Source: Actomonas sp051209155 (GTDB taxonomy: Bacteria > Verrucomicrobiota > Verrucomicrobiia > Opitutales > Opitutaceae). From it: a DNA stretch of 64,000 bases. Position numbers and translations under genes: made by a program. Below, piece by piece: positions 54,680 to 63,867 of the stretch (position 1 is its first letter; each line of letters starts with the position of its first letter). The notes beneath the pieces are model-generated. The model ran no database searches. It saw nothing but the letters and a program-made list of their open reading frames with translations, and had not been told where the DNA came from. Location: assembly GCA_051209155.1 (NCBI GenBank), contig JBPJGB010000003.1. One strand, 5' to 3'.

Positions 54680-57421
54680 ATGAATAAACCATCTATTCCC
54701 GCGGCCCGCGCGGGCTGGATATTCTCCCTGCTCGCGATGCTGCTGGGCGCCGCGCCCTTTGAATCACGTTCCGCCGACGAGTCCTGCATCAGTTGCAGCG
54801 CGCAGGTGACCGTCAACGGAGACTTCGAGCACCGCAAGGATCCGCCCTGGCCGCGCATTCAGGGTGCCGATGGACCGATCGACGCGTTCCTGGAAAACAT
54901 CCAGGGCACGCAATTCACCGTGACGGTGGCCGGGTTGCCGGCCGGTGAATATTCGGTGGACATCCGCGCGATCGAGACGGTCGCCAAAACCGCGGGCGAA
55001 AATGTTTATGACGTGGCCGCCGGTGAACTCGTGCTCGCCGCCGATTTCGACCTGTTCGCCGCCGCCGGCGGCGCCCGAATCGTTGGCGCCATTACCGGGA
55101 TGGTGGCCAAGCCCGACGACGCCCTGCGTGGCCCGCTCCGCCTCACCTTCAAGGCGTCGCAGGGCACCGCCAAGTTCAACACCATCGACATCCGCAACGA
55201 AGCCGGCGAATCCGTCGCCTTTGTCCGCGCCTCCGAGCTCGCCGATGAATTTGGCGTCGCCGCCCATCAGCCGCCCGAAGTCACCGTGCCCGCCATCTGG
55301 CGCGACCCCGACCTGCCGTGGGAGGAACGCGCCGCCGACCTTATCCGCCGCATGGCGCTGGCCGAAAAGGTGGCCCAACTCAAGAATGCCGCCCCCGCCA
55401 TCCCGCACCTGGGTCTGCCGGCATACGACTACTGGAACGAGGCCCTGCACGGCGTCGCCAACAACGGCGTTGCCACCGTCTTCCCCCAGGCGGTCGGCGG
55501 CGCCGCCTCCTGGAACCCCGCACTTTTCCGCGCCGAAGGGCGCGTCATCGGCATCGAAGGCCGCGCCAAACACAACGACTACGCCACCCAAAACAACGGG
55601 GACTCCAAGTGGTGGGCCGGCCTCACGTTTTGGACGCCCAACATCAACATCTTCCGCGACCCGCGCTGGGGTCGCGGCCAGGAAACCTACGGCGAAGACC
55701 CCTTTCTAACCGCCGAGCTTGGCGTCGAATTCGTCCGCGGCATTCAGGGCGATCACCCGGACTACATGCTCGCCATGGCCTGCGCGAAACACTTCGCCGT
55801 CCACAGTGGCCCCGAACCCGACCGCCATCGGTTCGATGCGGTGGTCTCCCAGCGCGACCTCTACGAAACCTACCTGCCGCAATTCGAACGCGTCGTGCGC
55901 GAGGGCAAGGTCGCCGGCGTCATGAGCGCCTACAACGCCATCAACGGCATTCCCGCCACGGGCAGTAAATTCCTGCTCACCGACCTGCTCCGCGACCAGT
56001 GGGGCTTCGACGGCTACGTCGTCTCCGATTGCGACGCCGTCCGCGATATCCACGGCGAACGCCAACACCACTTTGTGGATACACCCGAGGAAGCCGCCGC
56101 GCTCGCCGTTCAGGCCGGCTGCAACCTTTGCTGCGGCGGCGACTACAACGCCCTCGTGCGCGCCGTCCAACAGGGCCTCGTCACCGAAGCCGAAATCGAC
56201 CACGCGCTCATGCGCACGCTTTGGACCCGCTTCACCCTGGGCCTGTTCGACCCCGTGGATCGCGTCCCTTACAACGCCTACACCATCGCCGACAACGACA
56301 CGCCGGAAAATGGTGCCGTCGCCCTCGCATTGGCCCGCCAATCCCTCGTCCTCCTCAAGAACGACGGCATCCTCCCGCTCGACCGCAACGCCTACCGCCG
56401 CGTCGCTGTGATCGGCCCCAACGGCGATTCCAAATCCATGTTGGAGGGCAACTACCACGGCTCCTCTTCACACCCGATCTCCATCCTCGACGGCCTCAAA
56501 CGCATCGCCGGCCACGACGTCGAGTTCACCTACGCCCTCGGCAGCCCGGTCACCACCAAGCCCGGCTCCGCCCCCTGGAGCGGCCAGGACAACACCACCG
56601 ATCGCCCGGTCGACGAGCTCAAGGCCGAGGCGCTCGCCCTCGCCGCCGACGCCGACCTCATCCTCTACGTCGGCGGCATCACCCCGGCGCAGGAAGGCGA
56701 AAGCTTCGACCGCGATTCGATCGAGTTGCCCACCGAACAAAGCGACCTCATCCGCGCCCTCCACGCCACCGGCAAGCCCGTGGTCATGGTCAACTGCAGC
56801 GGCTCCGCCATGGCCCTGCCGTGGGAGGACGAACACCTGTCCGCCATCCTGCAGGCGTGGTATCCCGGCCAGTCCGGCGGCCTCGCCGTCGCCGAGGTTC
56901 TCTTCGGCGTCGTCAATCCGTCCGGCCACCTGCCCGTCACCTTCTACCGCGCAACCTCCGATCTGCCCGACTTCCGCAACTATGATATGTCGGGCCGCAC
57001 CTACCGTTACTTCGACGGCCAGCCGCTCTATGCCTTCGGCCACGGTCTCAGCTACACCACCTTCGACTACGCCGACGCCTGTCTCGCCGCATCCCGTGTG
57101 GCCAACGATGGCACGGTGAAGCTCTCCTTCACCCTCGCCAACCACGGCGACCGCGTCGGGGACGATGTCGTGCAAATTTACTACCGCCACGTCGACTCCG
57201 CCCAGCCGCAGCCGCGTCTTGCGCTGTGCGGATTTGAGCGCGTCACCCTCGAGCCCGGAGCGTCCACCACCGTCACCATCGAGGTGCCGACCGAGCGCCT
57301 GCGCTATTGGGACGAAGCGAACAGCCGCTACGTCGTCGAAGCCGGCAATTACGAGCTGCTGCTCGCCGCCGCCTCCGACGACATCCGCGCCACCCTGCCA
57401 TTCACTGTAACCACACCCTGA
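54680..57421 (+). CDS. Exported GH3 beta-xylosidase/glucosidase
   Basis: The 913-residue protein has a signal peptide (WIFSLLAMLLGAAPFESRS), an N-terminal carbohydrate-binding-like domain (about 40-195), then the GH3 N domain with the nucleophile Asp in GYVVSDCDAV. The C-terminal GH3 domain has the segment ITPAQEGESFDRD (candidate acid Glu), and a fibronectin-III-like domain closes the protein. The short GH3 motif EALHGVANNG is that of plant-type beta-xylosidases. The start is the ATG at the signal peptide; upstream in-frame sequence has no protein-like character. With the GH51 and esterase genes it fits arabinoxylan breakdown. Confidence 0.9.
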   Translation: MNKPSIPAARAGWIFSLLAMLLGAAPFESRSADESCISCSAQVTVNGDFEHRKDPPWPRIQGADGPIDAFLENIQGTQFTVTVAGLPAGEYSVDIRAIETVAKTAGENVYDVAAGELVLAADFDLFAAAGGARIVGAITGMVAKPDDALRGPLRLTFKASQGTAKFNTIDIRNEAGESVAFVRASELADEFGVAAHQPPEVTVPAIWRDPDLPWEERAADLIRRMALAEKVAQLKNAAPAIPHLGLPAYDYWNEALHGVANNGVATVFPQAVGGAASWNPALFRAEGRVIGIEGRAKHNDYATQNNGDSKWWAGLTFWTPNINIFRDPRWGRGQETYGEDPFLTAELGVEFVRGIQGDHPDYMLAMACAKHFAVHSGPEPDRHRFDAVVSQRDLYETYLPQFERVVREGKVAGVMSAYNAINGIPATGSKFLLTDLLRDQWGFDGYVVSDCDAVRDIHGERQHHFVDTPEEAAALAVQAGCNLCCGGDYNALVRAVQQGLVTEAEIDHALMRTLWTRFTLGLFDPVDRVPYNAYTIADNDTPENGAVALALARQSLVLLKNDGILPLDRNAYRRVAVIGPNGDSKSMLEGNYHGSSSHPISILDGLKRIAGHDVEFTYALGSPVTTKPGSAPWSGQDNTTDRPVDELKAEALALAADADLILYVGGITPAQEGESFDRDSIELPTEQSDLIRALHATGKPVVMVNCSGSAMALPWEDEHLSAILQAWYPGQSGGLAVAEVLFGVVNPSGHLPVTFYRATSDLPDFRNYDMSGRTYRYFDGQPLYAFGHGLSYTTFDYADACLAASRVANDGTVKLSFTLANHGDRVGDDVVQIYYRHVDSAQPQPRLALCGFERVTLEPGASTTVTIEVPTERLRYWDEANSRYVVEAGNYELLLAAASDDIRATLPFTVTTP

Positions 57422-57479
57422 ATACGAAGCACCCCTGCAATCCCTGAATCCTCCATCCTCCAACGTCGCTGCCGTCTCC

Positions 57480-57863
57480 ATGAAAACCCGCCCCCTCCGC
57501 CTTCTCGCCCTCTTCCTTGCCACCACGCTCGCCTGCTTCGCCGCCGAGCTCACCGGCACCTGGGTCACCGAATTCGACAGCCAGATCGGCAAGCAGAAAT
57601 ACACCTTCGTCTTCAAGACCGAGGAAAACCAAATCGCCGGCCAGGCCTCCTTCGAACGGGAATTCGGTAATGGCTCGGTGGACCTGCAGGGAATCAAAGT
57701 GGACGGCGACAAGGTGACCTTCATCGAGAAGATGGACATGCAGGGCATGGAAATCGTGATCACCTACCGCGGCACTCTCACCGCCGATGAAATGACCCTC
57801 ACGCGCCAGGTCGGCGAATTCGCCACCGAGCACATCGTCGCGCACCGACAGGCCGCTGACTGA
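57480..57863 (+). CDS. Small exported beta-rich protein
   Basis: The 127-residue protein has a signal peptide (LLALFLATTLACFAAE) and a compact beta-strand-rich body (LTGTWVTEFDSQIGKQKYTFVFKTEE). It resembles the small secreted proteins often found beside glycoside hydrolases in this group of bacteria, but no named family is assigned. It lies 59 bases after the GH3 gene. Confidence 0.75.
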   Translation: MKTRPLRLLALFLATTLACFAAELTGTWVTEFDSQIGKQKYTFVFKTEENQIAGQASFEREFGNGSVDLQGIKVDGDKVTFIEKMDMQGMEIVITYRGTLTADEMTLTRQVGEFATEHIVAHRQAAD

Positions 57864-58099
57864 GATCGATCTGCCCACGCCCGCGCTTCCCACGCCCAAC
57901 CCCAACCTTCTCGGCTTTGCTCCACCGCCACGGCTGCGCCGGTTTTACGGTTAGGCAACAGCGAAGTGGGAAACACATCGATCGCCTGCGGCCCACCCGT
58001 TTTAATCCCACCTGCCTTGGCCGCTTCGCGCCGAGCGAGCCCCTCAACCCCTTCTTCGACCCGCCCGATTTTCGGGCCCAACCCCACCCTGTATACAAG

Positions 58100-59668
58100 A
58101 TGAAACCACTGAGCCTCGCGCTTTCCGCGCTTATTCTGGCCGGCACCCTCAGCCGCCCTCTCGTCGCCGGCGAGACCGCCCTCATCAAGATCGATCCCGA
58201 CCGCACGATCAGCGAGATCGACCCGAACATTTACTCCAGCTTCCTCGAGCCCCTGAAGCGCGAAGGCCAGAGCTTCTTTGGCCGCGGCATCGTCTACGGA
58301 GCGCTCTACGATCCGGAATCCCCCCTCGCCGACGAGAACGGCTTCCGCAAGGATTACGTCGAACAGATGAAGTCGCTCAAGCTCGGCGCCATTCGTTGGC
58401 CCGGTGGCAACTTTGTTTCCGGTCACCACTGGATGGATGCGATCGGTCCCAAGGACCAGCGCCCCGTCACCCTCGACCTCTCACGCACCCGCAAGGAGTC
58501 CAACCAGATGGGCACCGACGAATACGTCGAGTTCTGCCGTCTCATCGGCGCCGAGAACTTCATCTGCATCAACGCCGGCACGGGCACCATCGAAGAGGCC
58601 GCCGCCTGGGTTGAATACACCAACGCCCCCGCCGGCACCAAATACGCCGACCTCCGCGTGAAGTATGGTCACGCCGAGCCCTACAACGTGAAATACTGGG
58701 CCCTCGGCAACGAACCGGACGGCCCTTGGCAGCTCGGTCACAAGAACAAGGTCGACTACGTGAAGTTCGCCCTCGAAGCCGCCAAGCTCATGCGCGGCGT
58801 CGACAAGGACATTCTGCTCGTCGCCGCCGGCCCCTCAAACTACCCGCTCGTCACCAAGAGCTACGACCCCAAGGACGGCTGGACCGACTGGAGCGACTAC
58901 GTGCTCGAGAACATGGCAGGGGTTATCGACTACATCTCTCTGCACCGCTACGTCTTCCAAGTCCTCCGCGCCCTGGATGAGGACGTCGAGCCCACCTTTG
59001 CCGATCAAATGTCGCTCGGTCTCGAAATCGACCGCATCATCGAGGTCACCAAGGGCCAGATCCAAAAGGCCCTCGTCAAAACCGAAGCCGAACGGCCGAT
59101 CTATATCTCCTTCGACGAATACGGCGCCCGCGCCAACGACCTCTCCGGTCCGCTGCTCCTCGCGCAGCACCTCAACTCCTTCATCCGCCACGCCGACATC
59201 GTGAAGATGGCGAACCTTACCTTCCTCAGCAGTCTCGCCGGTCTCACCGACGACGGGGATTACAAGAACTCCCTCTACTACCCGTTCTTCCTCTACTCCA
59301 ACAACTGTCGCGGCACCTCGCTCGATGTCCTCACCCGTTGCGACACCTACGACACCACGATCTTCCAAGACATCCCGGTGCTCGACGTGACCGCCGTGCT
59401 CAACGAAGCCGAAGGCAAACTCTTCGTCAACGTGGTCAACCGCAGCGAGACCGACGCGGTCGAAGCCGAACTCGATCTCCAAGCCGGTGACTACACCGGC
59501 CAGGGCCAGATCCACCTCATCACCGCCGACTCCATCGACGCCAGAAACAGCATGGGCGACGAGCAGGTCCGCATTGTGACCAGCAACCTCAAGTTCAAGC
59601 GCGACCGCATCAGCCACAGCTTCCCGGCGCACTCCCTCACCCAGCTCGAAATCGAGCTGAAGAAGTAA
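58100..59668 (+). CDS. Exported GH51-type alpha-L-arabinofuranosidase
   Basis: The enzyme cuts arabinose side chains from arabinoxylan or arabinan. The 522-residue protein has a signal peptide (LSLALSALILAGTLSRPLVAG). GH51 motifs are IRWPGGNFVSGHHWMDAIG, the acid/base Glu in YWALGNEPDG and the nucleophile Glu in YISFDEYGARA. The C-terminal beta domain is also present. The start is the ATG at the signal peptide; a longer in-frame start adds about 60 residues without similarity. An exported form is unusual, since most characterised GH51 enzymes are cytoplasmic. Confidence 0.9.
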   Translation: MKPLSLALSALILAGTLSRPLVAGETALIKIDPDRTISEIDPNIYSSFLEPLKREGQSFFGRGIVYGALYDPESPLADENGFRKDYVEQMKSLKLGAIRWPGGNFVSGHHWMDAIGPKDQRPVTLDLSRTRKESNQMGTDEYVEFCRLIGAENFICINAGTGTIEEAAAWVEYTNAPAGTKYADLRVKYGHAEPYNVKYWALGNEPDGPWQLGHKNKVDYVKFALEAAKLMRGVDKDILLVAAGPSNYPLVTKSYDPKDGWTDWSDYVLENMAGVIDYISLHRYVFQVLRALDEDVEPTFADQMSLGLEIDRIIEVTKGQIQKALVKTEAERPIYISFDEYGARANDLSGPLLLAQHLNSFIRHADIVKMANLTFLSSLAGLTDDGDYKNSLYYPFFLYSNNCRGTSLDVLTRCDTYDTTIFQDIPVLDVTAVLNEAEGKLFVNVVNRSETDAVEAELDLQAGDYTGQGQIHLITADSIDARNSMGDEQVRIVTSNLKFKRDRISHSFPAHSLTQLEIELKK

Positions 59669-59714
59669 ACGCCCCCTTTCCATCCCGGAAACCTAACCCA
59701 ACCCAAATCCATTC

Positions 59715-60653
59715 ATGAAATCCCCCTTCAAAAGCTCCCTCGCCGGCCTCGCCGCGGTGCTTGCTTTCGCCCCTCTTGTCTCCGCTCAGGACGGCACCAT
59801 CTACCCGCTCGACGCGCCGGATGAACCCAACGCCATCTCGCTCAACACGGGCGGCGTCGAAAACCAGCCCGCCGAAGAGTCCTGGTTCCGCCAATGGGGC
59901 GAACCGATGGTGCGCAACGTCAGCCACGCCACCCTCACCCCCTACCTGCCCGATCCGGCCAAAGCCACCGGCACCGCGGTGCTCGTCGCGCCCGGCGGTG
60001 GCTACCGTTGGCTCTCCATCAACAACGAAGGCTGGAAGATCGCCAAAGCCCTCAACGAACAGGGCGTCGCCGCCTTCGTGCTGAAGTATCGCCTCTTCCC
60101 GACCCCGCCGACCCTCGAAGGCCTGCGTGAGTCGATGACTCGCCGCCCGCCGCCTCCGGCTGCCGAATCCGGCGATGCCCCGCCCCCGCCACGCCGCATG
60201 CAGTGGGACCTGTCCAACCAACTCACCGACGCCGAAGCCGCCTACGCCATGATGGTGGAGCGCGCCGACGAGTGGGGCATCGACCCCGATCGCATCGGCA
60301 TGATGGGCTTCTCCGCCGGGGCCGGTCTCACCATGCATTGCACGCTCAACTCGGAGAAAATGGACCTCGCCTTCATCGCCCCGATCTACGGCGGCATGCG
60401 CGCGGTGGACGTGCCGGAAAATGCTCCCCCGCTCTTTGTCGCTCTCGCCATCGACGATTTTGTCTTCAACGGCGACTTTGGCCTGATCAACGCCTGGCAC
60501 GACGCCGGCAAGCCGGTTGAGCTCCACCTGTATCAAGATGGTGGACACGGCTTCGGCATGGGTTACCCCGGCCACCCGACCTACTGGTGGTTCGAAGTCT
60601 TCACCCACTGGCTCGACCACAACGGCTTCCTCGCCAAGAAGTCGTCCGAGTAA
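59715..60653 (+). CDS. Exported alpha/beta hydrolase, acetyl-xylan-esterase-like
   Basis: The 312-residue protein has a signal peptide (LAGLAAVLAFAPLVSAQ) and an esterase fold. The catalytic Ser is in MMGFSAGAGLT, the Asp in ALAIDDFVF and the His in QDGGHGFG, and APGGGYRWLS makes the oxyanion turn. A Pro-rich insertion (RRPPPPAAESGDAPPPPRR) lies between. The arrangement is that of the acetyl-xylan or feruloyl esterase-like hydrolases next to hemicellulases. It follows the GH51 gene by 46 bases. Confidence 0.85.
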   Translation: MKSPFKSSLAGLAAVLAFAPLVSAQDGTIYPLDAPDEPNAISLNTGGVENQPAEESWFRQWGEPMVRNVSHATLTPYLPDPAKATGTAVLVAPGGGYRWLSINNEGWKIAKALNEQGVAAFVLKYRLFPTPPTLEGLRESMTRRPPPPAAESGDAPPPPRRMQWDLSNQLTDAEAAYAMMVERADEWGIDPDRIGMMGFSAGAGLTMHCTLNSEKMDLAFIAPIYGGMRAVDVPENAPPLFVALAIDDFVFNGDFGLINAWHDAGKPVELHLYQDGGHGFGMGYPGHPTYWWFEVFTHWLDHNGFLAKKSSE

Positions 60654-60990
60654 GGTTCCCTTCCAGGTTCATTTCCACCCCGGGGGCGCCAACCGCGAAT
60701 TCTCGCCGTTGGCGCCTTCGTTGTTGATACCCCTCGCGATCGTCCCGGACGAGGCCGGCGGCAGCGCCACCGCAGACCAAACGGACCCGTCGGATCGAAA
60801 ACGACGGCGACAAAAGGTCAGATTATTGACCAGAAATGGACTGAGAACGCCGTCCCACCCCCAACTGGCATGAGCCTAGCTTGTAGAAGCGACCTTCCCC
60901 GCCCGGTCGGGCAACCCACTGGATTCGCCAACTTGGTTTGCAACTCCATCCCGCAAATCAGTCGTCGGTCTGCGGGGGCATCACCAAACC
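60654..60990. other. Intergenic stretch of about 340 bases
   Basis: It holds the stem-loop ending the esterase gene and a small palindrome at 60816-60831 (GGTCA, six bases, TGACC) that could be an operator for the GH63-type gene. No convincing reading frame is present. Confidence 0.5.
60685..60716 (+). terminator. Stem-loop after the esterase gene
   Basis: GGCGCCAAC and GTTGGCGCC form a perfect nine-base stem with a 14-base loop, followed by a T-rich stretch (TTCGTTGTTG). It probably ends the arabinoxylan gene run. Confidence 0.6.
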
Positions 60991-62322
60991 ATGGATCCCG
61001 AAGCTGAGCTAGAGCGGGCCGAAGCGGCCGCCGTCCCCAAGAAACCCATCGATCTCGATCGCCGGGCCATTCAGATCCTCCGCGAGAACGAATGGGGCGA
61101 CTACACCCTCCCGACCAAGGGACTCTATCCCTACCAGTGGAACTGGGACTCGATGTTCGTCGCGCTCGGTTTCTCGGAGATCGATCTCGACCGGGCTTGG
61201 ACCGAGGTGGAGTCGCTCTTCCAAGGCCAGTGGGCCAACGGGATGGCCGCCCACATCGTTTTTCGCCGGGACGACCCCAGTTACTTTCCCGGACCCAACA
61301 TCTGGAAATCAACCCACTCCGTGCCGACCTCGGGTTGTTCGCAGCCCCCCGTCGCCGCCACGGTCGTGCGCGACCTTTACGAAAAAAACCCGGACGCGGG
61401 CATCGAACGCCTGCAGGTCATGTTCCCCAAGCTGATGAGCTGGCACCGTTGGTTTCATACCAACCGCGTGGTCTCGGGAGGCTCCGCCATCGCCGTCACT
61501 CATCCCTGGGAATCCGGCCGCGACAATTCGCCGGACTGGGACAAGGCTCTGGCCAACGTCGATCCCACCGGCATCGCGCCTTACGAACGCAAGGACACCA
61601 CCCACGTGGACCCGACCATGCGGCCAACCAGCTTCGAATACGACCGCTACCTCAAACTCGTCGAATACGGCGCCTCCTGCGGCTGGGATCACACCCACAT
61701 CACGCGCGAAGGACCCTTTGCGGTGGCCGATCCCGGCATCACCTTTATCCTCATGCGCGCCGACCGCGACCTGCGCTACCTCGCCGAGGTGCTCAAAAAG
61801 CACGCCGCCGTGCGCGAGATCGACAGTTGGCTTTACCACGCCCGCGACGCGGCCCGTTACCTGTGGAACGACGAGCTCGGTGCCTACTCGGCCCGCGACC
61901 TGCGCACCGGCCTTCGCGCCGACGGCGTGTCCAGTGTCGCCTTCCTTTCCTACTACGCCGGTCTCACCTCCTCCCGGCGCGACGCCAAGCTGCAACGCAC
62001 CCTCGATCGCATCCTGGAATCGGCCCCCTACGGCATCCCCAGTTTCGACCCGACTCACACCAAGTTTGATTCCCGCCGCTACTGGCGGGGCCCAAGCTGG
62101 GCCATCATCAATTACCTCATTGCCCGCGGTCTGGCCGAATTCGGCTTCGAGCGGAAGGCCACCCTCATCCGCAACATGACCCGCGAAGCGATCCAATTGT
62201 CCGGCTTCAGCGAATACTTCGATCCCCTCACCGGCGAAGGTTACGGGGGCCAACACTTCACCTGGACCGCCGCCATCTGGCTCGCCTGGGCCTCTCCCAA
62301 GGCGAGATCCGCCGAGGAGTAA
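60991..62322 (+). CDS. GH63-like (alpha/alpha)6 glycosidase
   Basis: The 443-residue cytoplasmic protein has GH63 features: YPYQWNWDSMFVALG, the motif HPWESGRDNSPDWD with the candidate acid Asp, RRYWRGPSWAIINYLI, and EYFDPLTGEGYGGQHFTWTAAIWL with the candidate base Glu. Related bacterial enzymes hydrolyse mannosylglycerate, glucosylglycerate or trehalose-like substrates. There is no signal peptide. It is not clearly part of the arabinoxylan run and ends about 100 bases before the first palindrome of the cassette-like region. Confidence 0.85.
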   Translation: MDPEAELERAEAAAVPKKPIDLDRRAIQILRENEWGDYTLPTKGLYPYQWNWDSMFVALGFSEIDLDRAWTEVESLFQGQWANGMAAHIVFRRDDPSYFPGPNIWKSTHSVPTSGCSQPPVAATVVRDLYEKNPDAGIERLQVMFPKLMSWHRWFHTNRVVSGGSAIAVTHPWESGRDNSPDWDKALANVDPTGIAPYERKDTTHVDPTMRPTSFEYDRYLKLVEYGASCGWDHTHITREGPFAVADPGITFILMRADRDLRYLAEVLKKHAAVREIDSWLYHARDAARYLWNDELGAYSARDLRTGLRADGVSSVAFLSYYAGLTSSRRDAKLQRTLDRILESAPYGIPSFDPTHTKFDSRRYWRGPSWAIINYLIARGLAEFGFERKATLIRNMTREAIQLSGFSEYFDPLTGEGYGGQHFTWTAAIWLAWASPKARSAEE

Positions 62323-62421
62323 GCGAAGCCACCGTCGTGTTGTCCCAGTTCTCCGCTAGACATCCCGCCCCTGAACGCCCCCTACGAGTAAAGAGGCATG
62401 CGCCGGGCCGGAGCGGGAGTT

Positions 62422-62476
62422 GGCGATGCGTGCAGTGTGGCCAGCCCCGGCCTTGGCTGCGGCGGGTGGATGGGCC
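62422..62476 (-). repeat. Decayed attC-like site at the array end
   Basis: On the minus strand it starts GGCCCATCCACCCGCCG and goes on through AAGGCCGGGGCTGGCC, closely following the intact copy at 63518-63578, but the far half and the terminal GTT heptamer have diverged. It lies six bases past the stop of the last cassette gene, the position of a terminal attC. Confidence 0.5.
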
Positions 62477-62482
62477 CTTTTC

Positions 62483-62836
62483 TCATACGACTTGGATTTC
62501 AGGTCGAACGACAAAGTCTTCGTAGGGATGGTCTTTCGACGTGAACATGAGGCTCACGCTTTCATCGAAAGAAATAGAAAAACAGTGGGAGGATTCAATC
62601 TTCCAAGCGGTAACAGTCTTCCCAACTATACGCCCTAACGCGTCCAAATCCCCAAGCTCATCGCCCAACAAAGCCACGTCGACTTGGCCGGCTTGTCGAA
62701 GGATCAGCTCTCCTTCGCATGTGATCGAATCCGGACCTTGGAACCGCAGGTTCAGGACAAACTCTCCGACGCCAACCTCCTGAAGCTGCTGACCGACGAA
62801 GCGGTCCAACGTGAAAGTATCCGGAACTGGTCCCAT
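62483..62836 (-). CDS. Cassette protein of unknown function (beta-rich, DUF6188-like)
   Basis: The 117-residue soluble protein has alternating strands: VLNLRFQGPDSITCEGELIL, then ALGRIVGKTVTAWKIE and CFSISFDESVSLMF, ending in DHPYEDFVVRPE. The pattern resembles small DUF6188-type proteins, but this is tentative. Its ATG is ten bases after the heptamer GTTGGAC and its stop lies just before the decayed palindrome, so it is a complete cassette gene. It has lower GC than the chromosome. Confidence 0.65.
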   Translation of the reverse strand: MGPVPDTFTLDRFVGQQLQEVGVGEFVLNLRFQGPDSITCEGELILRQAGQVDVALLGDELGDLDALGRIVGKTVTAWKIESSHCFSISFDESVSLMFTSKDHPYEDFVVRPEIQVV

Positions 62837-62846
62837 GTGCTTTGCT

Positions 62847-62920
62847 GTCCAACGATTTAGGTGAGGCGCGGCTGCCGACGCGGAGCGGCGGTAGCCGTTG
62901 CCTCGACCGGCTGGTTCGCC
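62847..62920 (-). repeat. attC-like site 1
   Basis: On the minus strand it begins GGCGAAC and ends GTTGGAC (the latter fits GTTRRRY). Inside, GAGGC and GCCTC, then CGGCT and AGCCG, form two stacked stem segments separated by unpaired bases (AA against C), as in folded attC. Length is 74 bases. The stop of the gene upstream in the array lies inside it. Confidence 0.7.
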
Positions 62921-63510
62921 TCTTTTAGTTTTCTCTCAATCGCAGCTGGATGAATGATCTCGCGATAAACCGAGGGAGGGAACGACTCAGGCCGTCGCCA
63001 ATCATCTTCGGGACCGTGCAAGACTCCGTCTTTGATCGTGATTTCGTAGAGAACTCCCGAGTCGTCGCGAAATCTCTCCTCTCCAAGCTTAATTCCATCG
63101 CGATAGTAGCCAACGATGATGTCAGCTTGGCGGTGAACGCTCCCCAGCGGCCCATGCCGTAAATAGAGCAGGTAGCTATCCAAGCCAACGCGCTCGGTGT
63201 CTGTGAGACTGTCGTGCATCACAGCGACAGCTGTCTTCTCCTCCTCATCTGGGCTCGATGACTTCGCCATAAACTGCGCGATCGGACCACCGCTAATCTG
63301 GTAGAGTGAATCGCTCGTCCCCTTCCAACCGTATGAGCGATAAACGATCACGACCATTTCGTCGTCGGAGAGCTCCTGAATCGACAGCGACTGCCCTTCT
63401 TTGGTCGAACGAAACGAACCCGGCACCTCAAGCTCACGAATCGGCGCGACTAAGATGCCGAGCAGTAGGACCAATAGACCGCAGAACGCAATGAGGTAGG
63501 TCGGGCGCAT
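62857..63510 (-). CDS. Cassette protein with N-terminal membrane anchor
   Basis: The 217-residue protein starts with a membrane helix (LIAFCGLLVLLLGILVAPI) followed by a soluble domain with VVIVYRSYGWKGTSD and a later stretch GEERFRDDSGVLYEITIKDG that looks like a MORN-type strand pair. Its ATG is seven bases after GTTCGCC. The last residues (KEANQPVEATATAAPRRQ) are encoded by the attC-like site, including the stop. The family is not recognised. Confidence 0.7.
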   Translation of the reverse strand: MRPTYLIAFCGLLVLLLGILVAPIRELEVPGSFRSTKEGQSLSIQELSDDEMVVIVYRSYGWKGTSDSLYQISGGPIAQFMAKSSSPDEEEKTAVAVMHDSLTDTERVGLDSYLLYLRHGPLGSVHRQADIIVGYYRDGIKLGEERFRDDSGVLYEITIKDGVLHGPEDDWRRPESFPPSVYREIIHPAAIERKLKEANQPVEATATAAPRRQPRLT

Positions 63511-63859
63511 GATCTTCGGCGAACGGGTAAGCTGAGACAGGCCGACTTGTCGGCCTTGTCTCCGGCGGTTGGTTGGCCCTTTTCTTCATCTCGATTTTGT
63601 ATCTCGTCAGACTGATAGCTTCTCCCAAAAACGATGCAAAAACTAGAATTCCGATCGCGACTAGGCCCAGCTGGTAACGTGAGTCGATGTGAGGGAAATA
63701 GTGCGAATTGATCGCATAGGAAACGTATAGATCTGCCGCGGCCACCAACCCGACGAACGAAAGCAAAAGGAATAGAACTCGATAACCAACTCTGCCCCTG
63801 GGAAAACCGCGAATCCGGCAGAACACGTAAGCTGCTAGAACTAACAGGAGCTCAATCAT
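63434..63859 (-). CDS. Cassette membrane protein whose frame runs through attC into the next gene
   Basis: The 141-residue frame has three membrane helices (IELLLVLAAYVFCRI, VLFLLLSFVGLVAAADLYV and LGLVAIGILVFASFL). Its ATG lies eight bases after GTTAGGC. From residue 92 or so the frame enters the palindrome (KKRANQPPETRPTSRPVSA). The neighbouring cassette has a stop right after the same residues, but here the junction reads TAC instead of TAG. The frame therefore continues for 31 more residues, overlapping the next gene by 77 bases. The native protein probably ends near the palindrome. Confidence 0.65.
   Translation of the reverse strand: MIELLLVLAAYVFCRIRGFPRGRVGYRVLFLLLSFVGLVAAADLYVSYAINSHYFPHIDSRYQLGLVAIGILVFASFLGEAISLTRYKIEMKKRANQPPETRPTSRPVSAYPFAEDHAPDLPHCVLRSIGPTARHLSRADS
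63518..63578 (-). repeat. attC-like site 2
   Basis: On the minus strand it begins GGCCAAC and ends GTTCGCC, 61 bases. The middle AGGCCGAC and GTCGGCCT, then GAGAC and GTCTC, form a long stem with one extra A on one arm, as expected for an extrahelical base. The central 40 bases are identical to site 3, while the outer heptamers differ. Confidence 0.75.
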
Positions 63860-63867
63860 TGATATTC

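Noticed and set aside
60818..61312. Minus-strand frame over the start of the GH63-type gene
   Set aside because: It overlaps coding sequence with clear GH63 motifs and its translation is rich in Arg, Gly and Pro without domain character.
62337..62638. Small plus-strand frames at the left of the cassette region
   Set aside because: They overlap the decayed repeat and the minus-strand cassette gene, have no start context and no protein character.
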